Origin: Prevotella sp.
GTDB lineage: Bacteria > Bacteroidota > Bacteroidia > Bacteroidales > Bacteroidaceae
DNA: 54,441 bases
Direction: 5' to 3'
Assembly: GCA_017412705.1 (NCBI GenBank)
Contig: JAFPWS010000030.1
Coordinates: 1 to 54,441 of the forward strand
A program made the translations under genes and the position numbers. Below are positions 32,423 through 41,487 of the stretch, one piece after another. A model generated the notes under the pieces. It saw only the letters and a program-made list of their open reading frames with translations. It did no database searches and had not been told where the DNA came from. How positions within the stretch are numbered: position 1 is the first letter of the stretch; the number at the start of each line of letters is the position of its first letter.

Positions 32423-34996
32423 TTATGATGTCATTGTCTCGTTGTTCTGCTGTTCTAAGCTCTTTGTCTCGACGCTGTGGCTGAAGGTCAGCTCGTCCTT
32501 GTCGGCAGCCTTTCCGATGTGGATGGTGGCTCCCGCTGGCAGATCGCCGTTGACGATGAGCTCTGAAATGCCGTCCTCGATGTAGGACTGGATGGCTCTT
32601 TTGAGCGGACGGGCGCCAAATTGCACGTCGTAGCCCTTCTCGGCGACAAATTGCTTGGCCTCGTTGCTGAGGTCTGTCTGGTAACCGATGTCGCTGATGC
32701 GCTTATAAAGTCCTTTCAGCTCAACATCGATAATCTGCTTGATGGCGTCGAGGTCCAGCTGGTCGAAGGTGATAATCTCGTCGAGACGGTTCAGAAACTC
32801 GGGCGAGAACTGCTTCGAAAGGGCCTTCTGCACTATCTGGCGGGCATGTTCCTTGTCTTTCTCATCCATTGCCAGCGATGTTGACGAGACTGCGTTGAAG
32901 CCTACTCCGCGTCCGAAATCCTTCAGTTGGCGTGTTCCCGCATTGGAGGTCATGATGACAACCGTGTTGCGGAAGTCTACAAAGCGGCCGTTTCCGTCTG
33001 TCAGACGCCCCTCGTCAAGTACTTGCAGCAACAGGTTGTAGACGTTGCCGTGAGCCTTCTCAATCTCGTCGAGCAGCACGATGGAGTAGGGATGGCGGCG
33101 CACACGTTCAGTAAGCTGTCCGCCCTCCTCGTAGCCTACATAGCCCGGAGGTGCTCCGATGAGGCGCGAAACGTTGAACGACTCGGTATATTCTGACATG
33201 TCGATGCGGATGAGGGCGTCTGACGAGCCGAACATGAACTCAGCTAACTTCTTGGCCAGGTAGGTCTTGCCGACACCTGTGGGGCCGAGGAACATAAAGG
33301 CTCCGATAGGGTGGTTGGGCTCCTTCAGGCCTACGCGGTTGCGCTGGATGGCGCGTACCATCTTGTCGATGGCCTTGTCCTGGGCGATGACCTGCGATTT
33401 GAGCTCCTGGGCCATACCCTTCAGGCGGATGCCTTCTTCTTGTGCCATACGCTGCACGGGAACCCCCGTCATCATCGACACCACATCGGCCACCTGCTCA
33501 GCAGTTACTTCCTGTCGTACGTCAACCTCGCCGTCGAGCCACTTGCGGTTCAGTTCCTGCAACTCGCGCTCAAGCTGGGTCTGACGGTCGCGGTAGCCTG
33601 CTGCCAGCTCAAAGTTCTGGTTGCTCACGGCCTGCTGCTTCTTCTCGGTAATACGCTTGATTTCCTTCTCCTTCTCAGTAATCTCAGGTGGGATGTTGGC
33701 ATTCTGCAGATGAACACGTGAGCCTGTCTCGTCCAACGCGTCAATAGCCTTGTCGGGCATGAAGCGGTCGTTGACGTAGCGTGCTGTCAGTTTGACACAT
33801 GCCTCAAGCGCATCGTCGGTATAGGTGACGTGATGGTGGTATTCATAGCGTCCGCGAATGTTCTTCAGTATCTGAAGCGTCTCTTCGTCGGATGTGGGTT
33901 CTACCAGTACCTTCTGGAAGCGGCGCTCAAGGGCTCCGTCCTTCTCGATGCTGTTGCGATACTCGTCGAGCGTCGTGGCTCCTATGCACTGGATGGTGCC
34001 CCGGGCCAAGGCGGGCTTCAGAATGTTGGCAGCGTCCATTGTGCCGGCAGCCGAGCCTGCACCAATCATGGTGTGTATCTCGTCGATGAAGATGATGATG
34101 TCGGGATTCTGTTCGAGCTCCTTGACCAGCATCTTCATGCGCTCCTCAAACTGTCCGCGGTACTTCGTGCCGGCTACGACACCCGTCATGTCGAGTGTCA
34201 CCAGGCGTTTGTTGAAGAGTACGGGTGAGCAGTGGCGCGAGGCTATCATCTGGGCAAGGCCCTCGACAATGGCACTCTTGCCCACACCAGGCTCGCCAAT
34301 GAGGATAGGGTTGTTCTTCTTGCGGCGTCCGAGAATCTCAATGACGCGTTGTATCTCGCTCTCACGGCCTACGCAGGGGTCGAGCTTCGATTCTGATGCC
34401 TGCTGCGTGAGGTCGGTGCCGAAGTTGTCGAGCACGGGAGTCTTCGACTTGGTCTTCGTCTGTTGGGTAGTGGTCTGCGTGGTGGCCGACGAACTTTTCG
34501 AGTCCTGTGCTTTGCCGGTTTCCTCCTCGTCGTAGTCCTCTTCGGGCAGACCGATGCCGTCCTTGACGCTGAAGAGCGTCAGAACGTCGTCGTAGTTCAT
34601 GTTGTTCATTTCCAATATTTGTTTGGCGCCATTGTCTGCCGCATCGTGCAGGATGGCCAGCAGCACATGCTGTTCCTCGACGCGGGTGGTGCGCTGTATG
34701 CGGGCCTCCAGCACAGAGAGCTTCAGGATGTTGCTTGCTTTCTCGTTTAATACTAACTGTTGTGTGTAGATAGGCATACCAATCTCATCCTCGCGTACGC
34801 GGTTCTCCAGCTCGGTCTTGACGCTCTGCAGGTTGATGTCCAACCGCTGGAACACGCCCAACACGGGACTGTCCTTCATGCGCAGCAACCCCAAGAGCAG
34901 GTGCTCGGGGGCTACTGAGCGGCTGGCCAGCCGTGCAGCTTCTTCGCGTGAGTAGGCGAGAATCTCGGATACCTTGGGTGAAAATTGACTTGTCAT
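32423..34996 (-). CDS. clpC: ClpC-type AAA+ unfoldase
   Basis: The 857-aa protein has an N-terminal Clp repeat domain (FSPKVSEILAYSREEAARLA), two AAA+ modules with Walker A sequences GEPGVGKSA and GPTGVGKTY, DEAH/DEIE-type Walker B motifs (FIDEIHTM, LLDEIEKAH), and a UVR-like coiled insertion (EKKQAVSNQNFELAAGYRDRQ) that marks ClpC rather than ClpB. It feeds substrates to ClpP or acts as an unfoldase. A variable acidic linker lies near 155-190. Part of the leftward series GHL10-ruvC-ABC-clpC-DUF4923. Confidence 0.92.
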   Translation of the reverse strand: MTSQFSPKVSEILAYSREEAARLASRSVAPEHLLLGLLRMKDSPVLGVFQRLDINLQSVKTELENRVREDEIGMPIYTQQLVLNEKASNILKLSVLEARIQRTTRVEEQHVLLAILHDAADNGAKQILEMNNMNYDDVLTLFSVKDGIGLPEEDYDEEETGKAQDSKSSSATTQTTTQQTKTKSKTPVLDNFGTDLTQQASESKLDPCVGRESEIQRVIEILGRRKKNNPILIGEPGVGKSAIVEGLAQMIASRHCSPVLFNKRLVTLDMTGVVAGTKYRGQFEERMKMLVKELEQNPDIIIFIDEIHTMIGAGSAAGTMDAANILKPALARGTIQCIGATTLDEYRNSIEKDGALERRFQKVLVEPTSDEETLQILKNIRGRYEYHHHVTYTDDALEACVKLTARYVNDRFMPDKAIDALDETGSRVHLQNANIPPEITEKEKEIKRITEKKQQAVSNQNFELAAGYRDRQTQLERELQELNRKWLDGEVDVRQEVTAEQVADVVSMMTGVPVQRMAQEEGIRLKGMAQELKSQVIAQDKAIDKMVRAIQRNRVGLKEPNHPIGAFMFLGPTGVGKTYLAKKLAEFMFGSSDALIRIDMSEYTESFNVSRLIGAPPGYVGYEEGGQLTERVRRHPYSIVLLDEIEKAHGNVYNLLLQVLDEGRLTDGNGRFVDFRNTVVIMTSNAGTRQLKDFGRGVGFNAVSSTSLAMDEKDKEHARQIVQKALSKQFSPEFLNRLDEIITFDQLDLDAIKQIIDVELKGLYKRISDIGYQTDLSNEAKQFVAEKGYDVQFGARPLKRAIQSYIEDGISELIVNGDLPAGATIHIGKAADKDELTFSHSVETKSLEQQNNETMTS

Positions 34997-35009
34997 ACTA
35001 AACGAGTGC

Positions 35010-36350
35010 TTACAAATTCCGTGCCAAAAATTTCTGTTGCGTAATGACGGGGGGCAGTTCCTCCTGATAGTGGGTCACCATAATCATGGTCTTGTTGCGG
35101 CGCTGACAGAATGTCTCAATGACATCCTTTACCAGCCGGCGGTTCCAGAGGTCCAGTCCGTGTAGCGGCTCGTCGAGTATGAGCAGCTGCGGGTCTTTGA
35201 CAAAGGCTCGTGCCAGCAGTACCAGACGTTGCTCACCACTGGAGAGCTGCAGGAAGGGACGGTCGGCCAGATGTCCGATGCCAAAGATGTCGAGCCACCA
35301 TCGGCAGCGGTCATAGTCCTTGGCGTCAGGAATGGCATAGAGGCCTATTGAGTCCATCAGTCCGCTGGCCACGATACGGATAGAGGGCAGGTTGCGCTTG
35401 TAGCTGCGGTGCATCTCAGGCGACACATAGCCTATGTGGCGCTTGATGTCCCAGATGCTCTCTCCCGAGCCTCGCGGACGGTCAAAGAGGGTGATGTCGC
35501 AGGCATAGCTTTGAGGGTTGTCGGCACAGACGAGTGAGAGCAGCGTCGACTTGCCGCTGCCGTTTTGCCCTGATAAGGCCCAACGGTCACCGTTCATCAC
35601 GGTCCAGTCGAGGTCCTTGAGGATGGTGCGCTCACCGTAGCGGATACTGACATGATGCATCTCTACCACACGCCGGCAGTCGTAGTCGTTGTCGTGGTAG
35701 GGCAGGTTGAGAATGGCTTCCTGCTTGTCTTTGGGAAGCACATGGGCGGGAACAGGCTGCTGGTGGGCGTAGTAGTCTGAGGGAGAGGAATATTCTGCGT
35801 TCTCCGGGATTTCCAATATCTTCGTGACAAACTCAGGTATGTCGTCCGTCTTCGACAGCACGAGCATTATCTCCATGTCGCGTTGTTCGGCCAGCAGCAA
35901 GAGCAGTCCTTTCAGCTGGTCGCGCGTCTCGGCATCCAGCCCGATGAAGGGATTGTCCATGATGAGCAGCTGTGGGTTGGCAAAGAGGGTCTTTGTCAGC
36001 TGGAACTTACGCAGCTCGCCGCTCGACAGCGTGATGATGTACTTGTCTGAGAAGGTGTCCATGTGGAACAGTTCATACAGGTGCTCCTTCATTTGTCTGC
36101 GTTCGGCGGTATCCTCGCCCGTCAGCAGATAGCTGCGCTGCAATAGCTCGCCGACGGTTGGCGTCTCGTGGTCGATGTCATGCTGGTTCCAGCGTAGCTG
36201 CAGATAGTACTGCCCGTCGACATTCACGCCGTAAGAGTCTGTAAAGGCAATGTAGCGCACGCGGTCGGAAGCCAGCTTCTTGCGCAGTTGGTCGATATAG
36301 CGGGTCTTCCCGCTTCCGTTACGTCCCACAACAGCAGTAACTTTTCCCAT
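35010..36350 (-). CDS. double ABC ATPase, ModF-like
   Basis: The 446-aa protein carries two ABC modules in tandem and no membrane part. Module 1 starts at the very N-terminus (VVGRNGSGKTRY; signature LSSGELRKFQL); module 2 begins near residue 225 (SGQNGSGKSTLL; signature LSSGEQRLVLLAR; Walker B LLILDEPLHGLD). This arrangement resembles ModF/PhrA proteins. In module 1 the Walker B reads LLIMDNPFIGLD, with Asn instead of the catalytic Glu, so only the second site is likely to hydrolyse ATP well. It lies 13 bases upstream of clpC and 23 downstream of ruvC. Confidence 0.8.
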   Translation of the reverse strand: MGKVTAVVGRNGSGKTRYIDQLRKKLASDRVRYIAFTDSYGVNVDGQYYLQLRWNQHDIDHETPTVGELLQRSYLLTGEDTAERRQMKEHLYELFHMDTFSDKYIITLSSGELRKFQLTKTLFANPQLLIMDNPFIGLDAETRDQLKGLLLLLAEQRDMEIMLVLSKTDDIPEFVTKILEIPENAEYSSPSDYYAHQQPVPAHVLPKDKQEAILNLPYHDNDYDCRRVVEMHHVSIRYGERTILKDLDWTVMNGDRWALSGQNGSGKSTLLSLVCADNPQSYACDITLFDRPRGSGESIWDIKRHIGYVSPEMHRSYKRNLPSIRIVASGLMDSIGLYAIPDAKDYDRCRWWLDIFGIGHLADRPFLQLSSGEQRLVLLARAFVKDPQLLILDEPLHGLDLWNRRLVKDVIETFCQRRNKTMIMVTHYQEELPPVITQQKFLARNL

Positions 36351-36373
36351 ATTTCTGTCTCCTTCTAACTATT

Positions 36374-36928
36374 TTATTTCTTGACTCTCGACTGGTTCTT
36401 GACAACAAAGTCCTTCCAGCCTTTGTAGTGTGCCTGGCTCTCAGGACGGTTCATCTGCATGTAATGACAGTAGGCGGCACCTAAGGCGTCGGTGGCGTCC
36501 ATGAATTTCGAGAGGGCGTCCTCGTCGAACTTCAGCAGGCGTTGCAGCATACCGGCCACCTGTTCCTTCGAGGCGGCACCGTTGCCCGTAATGGCCATCT
36601 TGATTTTCATGGGTGCATACTCGTGGACAGGCACTCCGTGGTGTACTGCTGCGGCAATGGCCGTTCCTTGGGCACGCCCCAGCTTCAGCGTCGTCTGCAC
36701 GTTCTTCTGCAGGAAGGGAGCCTCAATGGCCATCTCGTCAGGCAGATAACCGTCAATGATGCCCGTCACACGCTCGAAGATGTGGCCCAGCTTCAGGTAG
36801 CCGTCGCCAAACTTACGCAGGTCGATGACACCCATTGTCACCATCTCGGCCTTGCTGGCGGTCACCTTGATGACGCCGTAGCCCATAATGTTCGTACCAG
36901 GGTCGATGCCCAGAATCACTTTCTCCAT
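36374..36928 (-). CDS. ruvC: Holliday junction resolvase RuvC
   Basis: The 184-aa endonuclease contains the acidic residues of RuvC: Asp in ILGIDPGTNIMGYGVI, Glu in MAIEAPFLQKN, and the Asp residues of FMDATDALGAAYCH. It cleaves four-way junctions as a dimer during recombination. Full length. Seven bases separate it from the GHL10 gene upstream. Confidence 0.95.
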   Translation of the reverse strand: MEKVILGIDPGTNIMGYGVIKVTASKAEMVTMGVIDLRKFGDGYLKLGHIFERVTGIIDGYLPDEMAIEAPFLQKNVQTTLKLGRAQGTAIAAAVHHGVPVHEYAPMKIKMAITGNGAASKEQVAGMLQRLLKFDEDALSKFMDATDALGAAYCHYMQMNRPESQAHYKGWKDFVVKNQSRVKK

Positions 36929-36935
36929 AACCGTT

Positions 36936-38576
36936 CTATTTCCGTTTGACGATGAAGAATCCCAGGCGGTGCATGATGCCCTTCCTGTTCAGGGAACGAA
37001 GCTCGTAGATACCGTCCCTCAGCGGACGTACGTCGACATGCGGCTGGTTGGGACAGGTACGTATGATGGTGCCTTGCAGCGTGCATACAGCCAGGTATTC
37101 GGCATCGGTGGTTGCTGATGCGGTGAGCGGTAGTGTGCGTCCGTCATTGGGCAGCAGATAGGAGTCGTGGGGTGTAGGCCGCGAGCCGTAGGGGTCTTCC
37201 TGTAGCGCTACACTCTCGTTACCATAGCGGTCGAGTGCCGTGACGGCATAGTGTAAGGGACGGCTGCCTGCCCGTCGCTGTAGCGTGAGTTGCTGCCACA
37301 TGTGGCGGGTGGCCACGAGGTTGGCGGGATTGCTGATGTCTACAGGCTCCTCCGTAGAGGCGTATATATTATATAATAGGTAGGGACCGTCGCTGTGGTC
37401 GCGGGCGCCTCCCCACGTCAGCACATCACCCTGTGTGGTGCGTCTGACACTCAGCAGCGCAGGTGCCTCAGGTGCCGGATGGTGTGCCCAGGTCATGGGG
37501 GGAATCAGGGCGGGATGACGATCGTAGTCGCTGACGTAGCTATAGACGCCCTTCACGTTGTCTAAAAGGAACTTGGCGCGGAAGTAGCAATGCCCCATGC
37601 CTATCTGGCGGGTGACATTCAGCTGGCGCTTGACTTCGGACAGCGGCCAGTTGCGCTCACGTGGGTGCAGCATGTAGATGCCCAGTCCCGAGACCACGGT
37701 ACGCCCGTAGTTGTTCTCCTGCCAGTCGATGGCAAAAGGGTAGAAGTTGTTGCCCTGGAAATACATCATGGGATAGAGCTGGTCCATCAGTCCGTCGCGC
37801 AGCCAGCCTTGTGCGTCTTGTGCCACCTGGCGGCGCGCATTCCATCCTTTGGAAGAGTAGCGGCTGAGGTCGTCGTATTTGCCTATGGGCGAACAGCTCA
37901 GCTTCACCCATGGCTTGTAAAGCTTTACCTTCTGATGAATGCGGCGCACAATGCGTGTAATGTTCTCTTGCGACTTGGAGCCTCGCCACGTCTCAGGATA
38001 GCGGATGTAGTCCAGATGGATGCCGTCAATGTCGTAGCGACGGGTTATCTCCTCGCACACATTGGCAATATAGTCGGCTGTTGTGGGAGATTCTGGATTC
38101 ATATAGCCTTCCTCGCCAATGTGCTTGATAAGCGAGGGATAGCGCTTGCGAAGCTGCTGACAGCCGTATGTGTTCCACTTACCCACGGGAATCGTTACTA
38201 CCCAGGCGTGAAGCTCCATACCTCTGCGGTGACACTCGTCGATGGCGAACTGGAGGGCGTCATAGCCTGGCGAGCGCCCTGCCTTTCCTGACAGACAGCC
38301 GTCCCAAGGCTCAATGTCGGAAGGGTAGATGGTGGTTGCACGAACGCGGGTTTGCAGTAATACGGTATTGACGTTAATGGCCTTCAGACGGTCCAGCATT
38401 TGGCAGAGCTCCTGCTGTTGCTGGCGCATGCCCATACCGTCATGGGCATAGCTTCGGGGCCAGTCAATGCCTCCTATGGTGGTCAGCCACACCGCTCTTA
38501 CCTCGTGCTTGGGCTGGGCCGTAAGGGCTGTGCTGATGCAGACGATAAATAGATAAAATAATGTTAATCGTTTCAT
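36936..38576 (-). CDS. secreted GHL10-type glycoside hydrolase-like protein
   Basis: The 546-aa protein has a signal peptide (MKRLTLFYLFIVCISTALTA) and starts HEVRAVWLTTIGGIDWP, the hallmark of the GHL10/DUF187 family. A TIM barrel follows with YPSDIEPWDG, HAWVVTIPVG and IDGIHLDYIRYP, which carries the conserved acid. The C-terminal 180 residues form a fibronectin-like beta domain. Such proteins may act on cell-wall or cell-surface glycans; the substrate is unproven. The ATG lies 8 bases from the -7 box at 38585-38592, hence a very short leader. It opens the leftward GHL10-ruvC-ABC-clpC-DUF4923 series. Confidence 0.85.
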   Translation of the reverse strand: MKRLTLFYLFIVCISTALTAQPKHEVRAVWLTTIGGIDWPRSYAHDGMGMRQQQQELCQMLDRLKAINVNTVLLQTRVRATTIYPSDIEPWDGCLSGKAGRSPGYDALQFAIDECHRRGMELHAWVVTIPVGKWNTYGCQQLRKRYPSLIKHIGEEGYMNPESPTTADYIANVCEEITRRYDIDGIHLDYIRYPETWRGSKSQENITRIVRRIHQKVKLYKPWVKLSCSPIGKYDDLSRYSSKGWNARRQVAQDAQGWLRDGLMDQLYPMMYFQGNNFYPFAIDWQENNYGRTVVSGLGIYMLHPRERNWPLSEVKRQLNVTRQIGMGHCYFRAKFLLDNVKGVYSYVSDYDRHPALIPPMTWAHHPAPEAPALLSVRRTTQGDVLTWGGARDHSDGPYLLYNIYASTEEPVDISNPANLVATRHMWQQLTLQRRAGSRPLHYAVTALDRYGNESVALQEDPYGSRPTPHDSYLLPNDGRTLPLTASATTDAEYLAVCTLQGTIIRTCPNQPHVDVRPLRDGIYELRSLNRKGIMHRLGFFIVKRK

Positions 38577-38584
38577 TTCGCGTG

Positions 38585-38622
38585 CAAAGGTAATCGTTTT
38601 TCGCGGAAAAATTGTACCTTTG
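38585..38622. promoter_or_regulatory. divergent promoter pair for GHL10 series and cstA
   Basis: Two perfect -7 boxes TACCTTTG lie back to back: minus strand at 38585-38592 and plus strand at 38615-38622. Only 22 bases separate them, so polymerase bound at one should block the other. The -33 elements are weak on both sides. Confidence 0.65.
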
Positions 38623-38649
38623 CAGAAAATTTTAAAAGATTAAGGCAAA

Positions 38650-40116
38650 ATGATTTCATTTGTATTGAGCCTTGTGGCTCTTGTTTTGGGTTACATGTTC
38701 TACGGACGACTCGTGGAGCGTGTATTCGGTCCCGACGACCGTATAACACCAGCCGTTGCTAAGGCTGATGGCGTGGATTTTCTGGTGCTGCCACCATGGA
38801 AGATTTTTATGATCCAGTTTCTGAACATTGCCGGCACCGGGCCTATCTTCGGTGCCATCATGGGTGCCATGTTTGGTCCTGTGGCTTATCTGTGGATAGT
38901 GCTGGGGTGTATCTTTGCAGGTTCTGTTCACGATTATTTCTCAGGCATGCTGTCTATGCGCCACGATGGTGCTAACCAGCCCGAGATTATCGGTAGCTAT
39001 CTGGGCAATACAACCAAGCAGATCATGCTGGTGTTCACGGTGTTCCTGCTGATGATGGTCGGTGCGGTGTTTGTGTTCAGTCCTGCCAAGATTCTCGGTG
39101 ATATGTGGGAACCTGCCGCCATCGTGGAGAGTGCGGGCCAATACACCTTCTGGATTGTGGTCATCTTCATTTACTATATCGTTGCCACTATGCTGCCTAT
39201 CGATAAGATTATAGGTAAGATATATCCTTTGTTTGCCTTCTCGCTACTCTTTATGGCCGCAGCACTGACGATAGTGCTGTTTGTGAAGTGGCCCTCTATC
39301 CCTGAGGTTTGGGAGGGGTTGAGCACAGAGGCATTGACACCGAAGAATATATTCCCCTGCCTCTTCATTACTATTGCCTGTGGCGCCATCAGTGGCTTCC
39401 ACGCTACGCAGAGCCCGTTGATGGCCCGCTGTCTGAAGAGCGAGAAGATGGGACGTCCTATCTTCTATGGTGCTATGATAACAGAGGGTATCGTTGCGCT
39501 GATTTGGGCAACTGTAGCCATGTATTTCTTCTACAACGAGCCAACACCTGGCTATCAGCTGGTAGCTGGGGGACAGGATGTAGTAAAAGATGCGCCTTCT
39601 ATCGTCAACGTTATCTGTAACGACTGGCTGGGTGTGTTTGGTGGTATTCTGGCTCTACTTGGAGTTGTAGCAGCACCTATCACCAGCGGCGATACAGCCT
39701 TGCGCTCATGTCGACTGATCATTGCTGACTTTGTCGGGCTGGAGCAGAAGACTATCCGCAAGCGTCTGTACATCTGTATTCCGCTGTTTGCTGCCGTCAT
39801 CGCCCTGCTCATCTGGCAGATGTCCGACAAGGAAGGCTTCGGCAAGATTTGGAGCTGGTTTGGCTGGAGTAACCAGACGCTTTCGGTATTCATGCTGTGG
39901 GCTATCACGGTTTATCTGGTTCGCCAGAAGAAACAATACGTCATCACGCTGATTCCTGCTATCTTCATGACGATAGTCTGCACCACGTTCCTGCTGAGTG
40001 AACAGGTGTTCAGCCTCGAACTCTCTTATTCGCTGATTATCGCAGCTGTTACGTGTGTCGTGTCGGTAGCATGGTTCTGCCTCTGGTACAAGAAATGTCA
40101 ACAATCCATTAAATAA
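38650..40116 (+). CDS. cstA: CstA-family peptide/pyruvate transporter
   Basis: The 488-aa integral membrane protein has about 12-14 hydrophobic helices and the CstA hallmark segments: FYGRLVERVFGPDD at the start, NIAGTGPIFGAIMG, GCIFAGSVHDYFSGMLSMRHDG and SGFHATQSPLMARC. It is shorter than the E. coli protein (about 700 aa) but of normal size for the Bacteroidetes short form. CstA takes up peptides or pyruvate under carbon limitation. First of a rightward set with the small outer-membrane protein. Confidence 0.92.
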   Translation: MISFVLSLVALVLGYMFYGRLVERVFGPDDRITPAVAKADGVDFLVLPPWKIFMIQFLNIAGTGPIFGAIMGAMFGPVAYLWIVLGCIFAGSVHDYFSGMLSMRHDGANQPEIIGSYLGNTTKQIMLVFTVFLLMMVGAVFVFSPAKILGDMWEPAAIVESAGQYTFWIVVIFIYYIVATMLPIDKIIGKIYPLFAFSLLFMAAALTIVLFVKWPSIPEVWEGLSTEALTPKNIFPCLFITIACGAISGFHATQSPLMARCLKSEKMGRPIFYGAMITEGIVALIWATVAMYFFYNEPTPGYQLVAGGQDVVKDAPSIVNVICNDWLGVFGGILALLGVVAAPITSGDTALRSCRLIIADFVGLEQKTIRKRLYICIPLFAAVIALLIWQMSDKEGFGKIWSWFGWSNQTLSVFMLWAITVYLVRQKKQYVITLIPAIFMTIVCTTFLLSEQVFSLELSYSLIIAAVTCVVSVAWFCLWYKKCQQSIK

Positions 40117-40126
40117 ATTTGTAACT

Positions 40127-40627
40127 ATGAAAAAGATTGCGTTAATCGTTGTTGCGCTGGTGATGACACTCTCTGCCAACGCACAGTTTGAACAGGGAAA
40201 AGGTTATCTGGGTGCTTCGTTGTCTGGTTTCGACATCAGCAGCCAGGCAAAGAAGTTCCATATCAATGTGGATGTCAAGGCTGGTTATTTCTTTATGGAT
40301 AACCTGATGGGTCTGGCCGAGATCGGTTACGACCATTTGGATGATAACGGCAACCTTTTCACCATTGGAGCCTATGGCCGCTACTATATCACGCAAAACG
40401 GTATCTTCTTGGGTGCAGGCCTGAAGTTCAGACATACCGATGACTTCAACGACCTGGTGCCTGGCGTGCATGCCGGCTATGCCTTCTTTGTGAGCCGTAC
40501 CGTCACTATTGAGCCTGAGCTCTACTTCGACCTCTCGACCAAGGGTACTGACTATATGAACTATGGTCTGCGCGTTGGCGTCGGTGTCTATCTGTTCAAG
40601 GACCAGTACACGTTGAAAAACAGGTAA
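40127..40627 (+). CDS. small outer-membrane beta-barrel protein
   Basis: The 166-aa protein begins with a signal peptide (MKKIALIVVALVMTLSANAQ) and continues with alternating amphipathic strands, aromatic girdles and Gly-rich turns (GKGYLGASLSGFDIS, GYFFMDNLMGLAEIGYDH, AYGRYYITQNGIFLGAG), typical of an eight-strand barrel of the OmpW/OMP_b-brl type. It ends with a hydrophobic strand (VGVGVYLFKDQYTL). Starts 10 bases after cstA. Function unknown. Confidence 0.8.
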   Translation: MKKIALIVVALVMTLSANAQFEQGKGYLGASLSGFDISSQAKKFHINVDVKAGYFFMDNLMGLAEIGYDHLDDNGNLFTIGAYGRYYITQNGIFLGAGLKFRHTDDFNDLVPGVHAGYAFFVSRTVTIEPELYFDLSTKGTDYMNYGLRVGVGVYLFKDQYTLKNR

Positions 40628-40638
40628 AAACGAAAGAT

Positions 40639-41487
40639 ATGCTTAGTGTAGAGGAATTAGTAGACCGTCTGATAGACCTTTCGTTTGCCGAGGACATCGG
40701 TGACGGCGACCATACCACCTTGTGCTGTATTCCTGAGGATGCGATGGGCAAGAGCCATCTGCTCATCAAGGAAGACGGCATCCTGGCTGGTGTCGAGGTT
40801 GCCAAGGAGGTGTTTCGTCGCTTCGACCCTGAGATGCAGGTAGAGGTGCTGATGCAGGACGGAGCACGTGTGAAGAAGGGCGACATCGCCATGGTAGTCA
40901 CAGGTCGCGTGCGTTCGTTGTTGCAGACAGAGCGACTGATGCTGAACATCATGCAGCGTATGAGCGGTATCGCAACCATGACCGACAAGTATGTACAGCG
41001 CCTGAAGGGTACCCGAACCCGTGTGCTGGACACCCGCAAGACCACCCCTGGCATGCGCATGCTGGAGAAGCAGGCCGTGAAGATTGGTGGCGGATGCAAC
41101 CACCGCATCGGCCTGTTCGATATGATTCTGCTCAAGGACAACCACGTGGACTTTGCAGGAGGTATTGTCAACGCCATAGACCGTTGTCATAAGTACCTGG
41201 AGGAAAAGAACCTTGACCTGAAAATAGAGATTGAGGTGCGCTCCTTCGACGAGCTTCAGCAGGTACTCGACCACGGAGGCGTCAATCGCATCATGCTCGA
41301 CAACTTCTCCGTACCCGATACCAAGAAGGCTGTCGACATGATAGCAGGCCGCTATGAGACGGAGTCTTCCGGCGGTATTACGTTCGACACCATTCGCGAC
41401 TATGCGGAGCAGGGTGTCGACTTCATCTCCGTGGGGGCTCTCACGCATTCGGTGAAGGGACTTGATATGAGTTTCAAAGCATGCTAA
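40639..41487 (+). CDS. nadC: quinolinate phosphoribosyltransferase
   Basis: The 282-aa enzyme converts quinolinate to nicotinate mononucleotide in NAD synthesis. Marks are SFAEDIGDGDHTT near the N-terminus, LNIMQRMSGIATMT, RVLDTRKTTPGMRMLEKQAV with the substrate-binding basic residues, GGGCNHRIGLFDMILLKDNH and the EIEVRSFDE strand. Full length. Stop and the next start overlap by 7 bases. Confidence 0.95.
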   Translation: MLSVEELVDRLIDLSFAEDIGDGDHTTLCCIPEDAMGKSHLLIKEDGILAGVEVAKEVFRRFDPEMQVEVLMQDGARVKKGDIAMVVTGRVRSLLQTERLMLNIMQRMSGIATMTDKYVQRLKGTRTRVLDTRKTTPGMRMLEKQAVKIGGGCNHRIGLFDMILLKDNHVDFAGGIVNAIDRCHKYLEEKNLDLKIEIEVRSFDELQQVLDHGGVNRIMLDNFSVPDTKKAVDMIAGRYETESSGGITFDTIRDYAEQGVDFISVGALTHSVKGLDMSFKAC

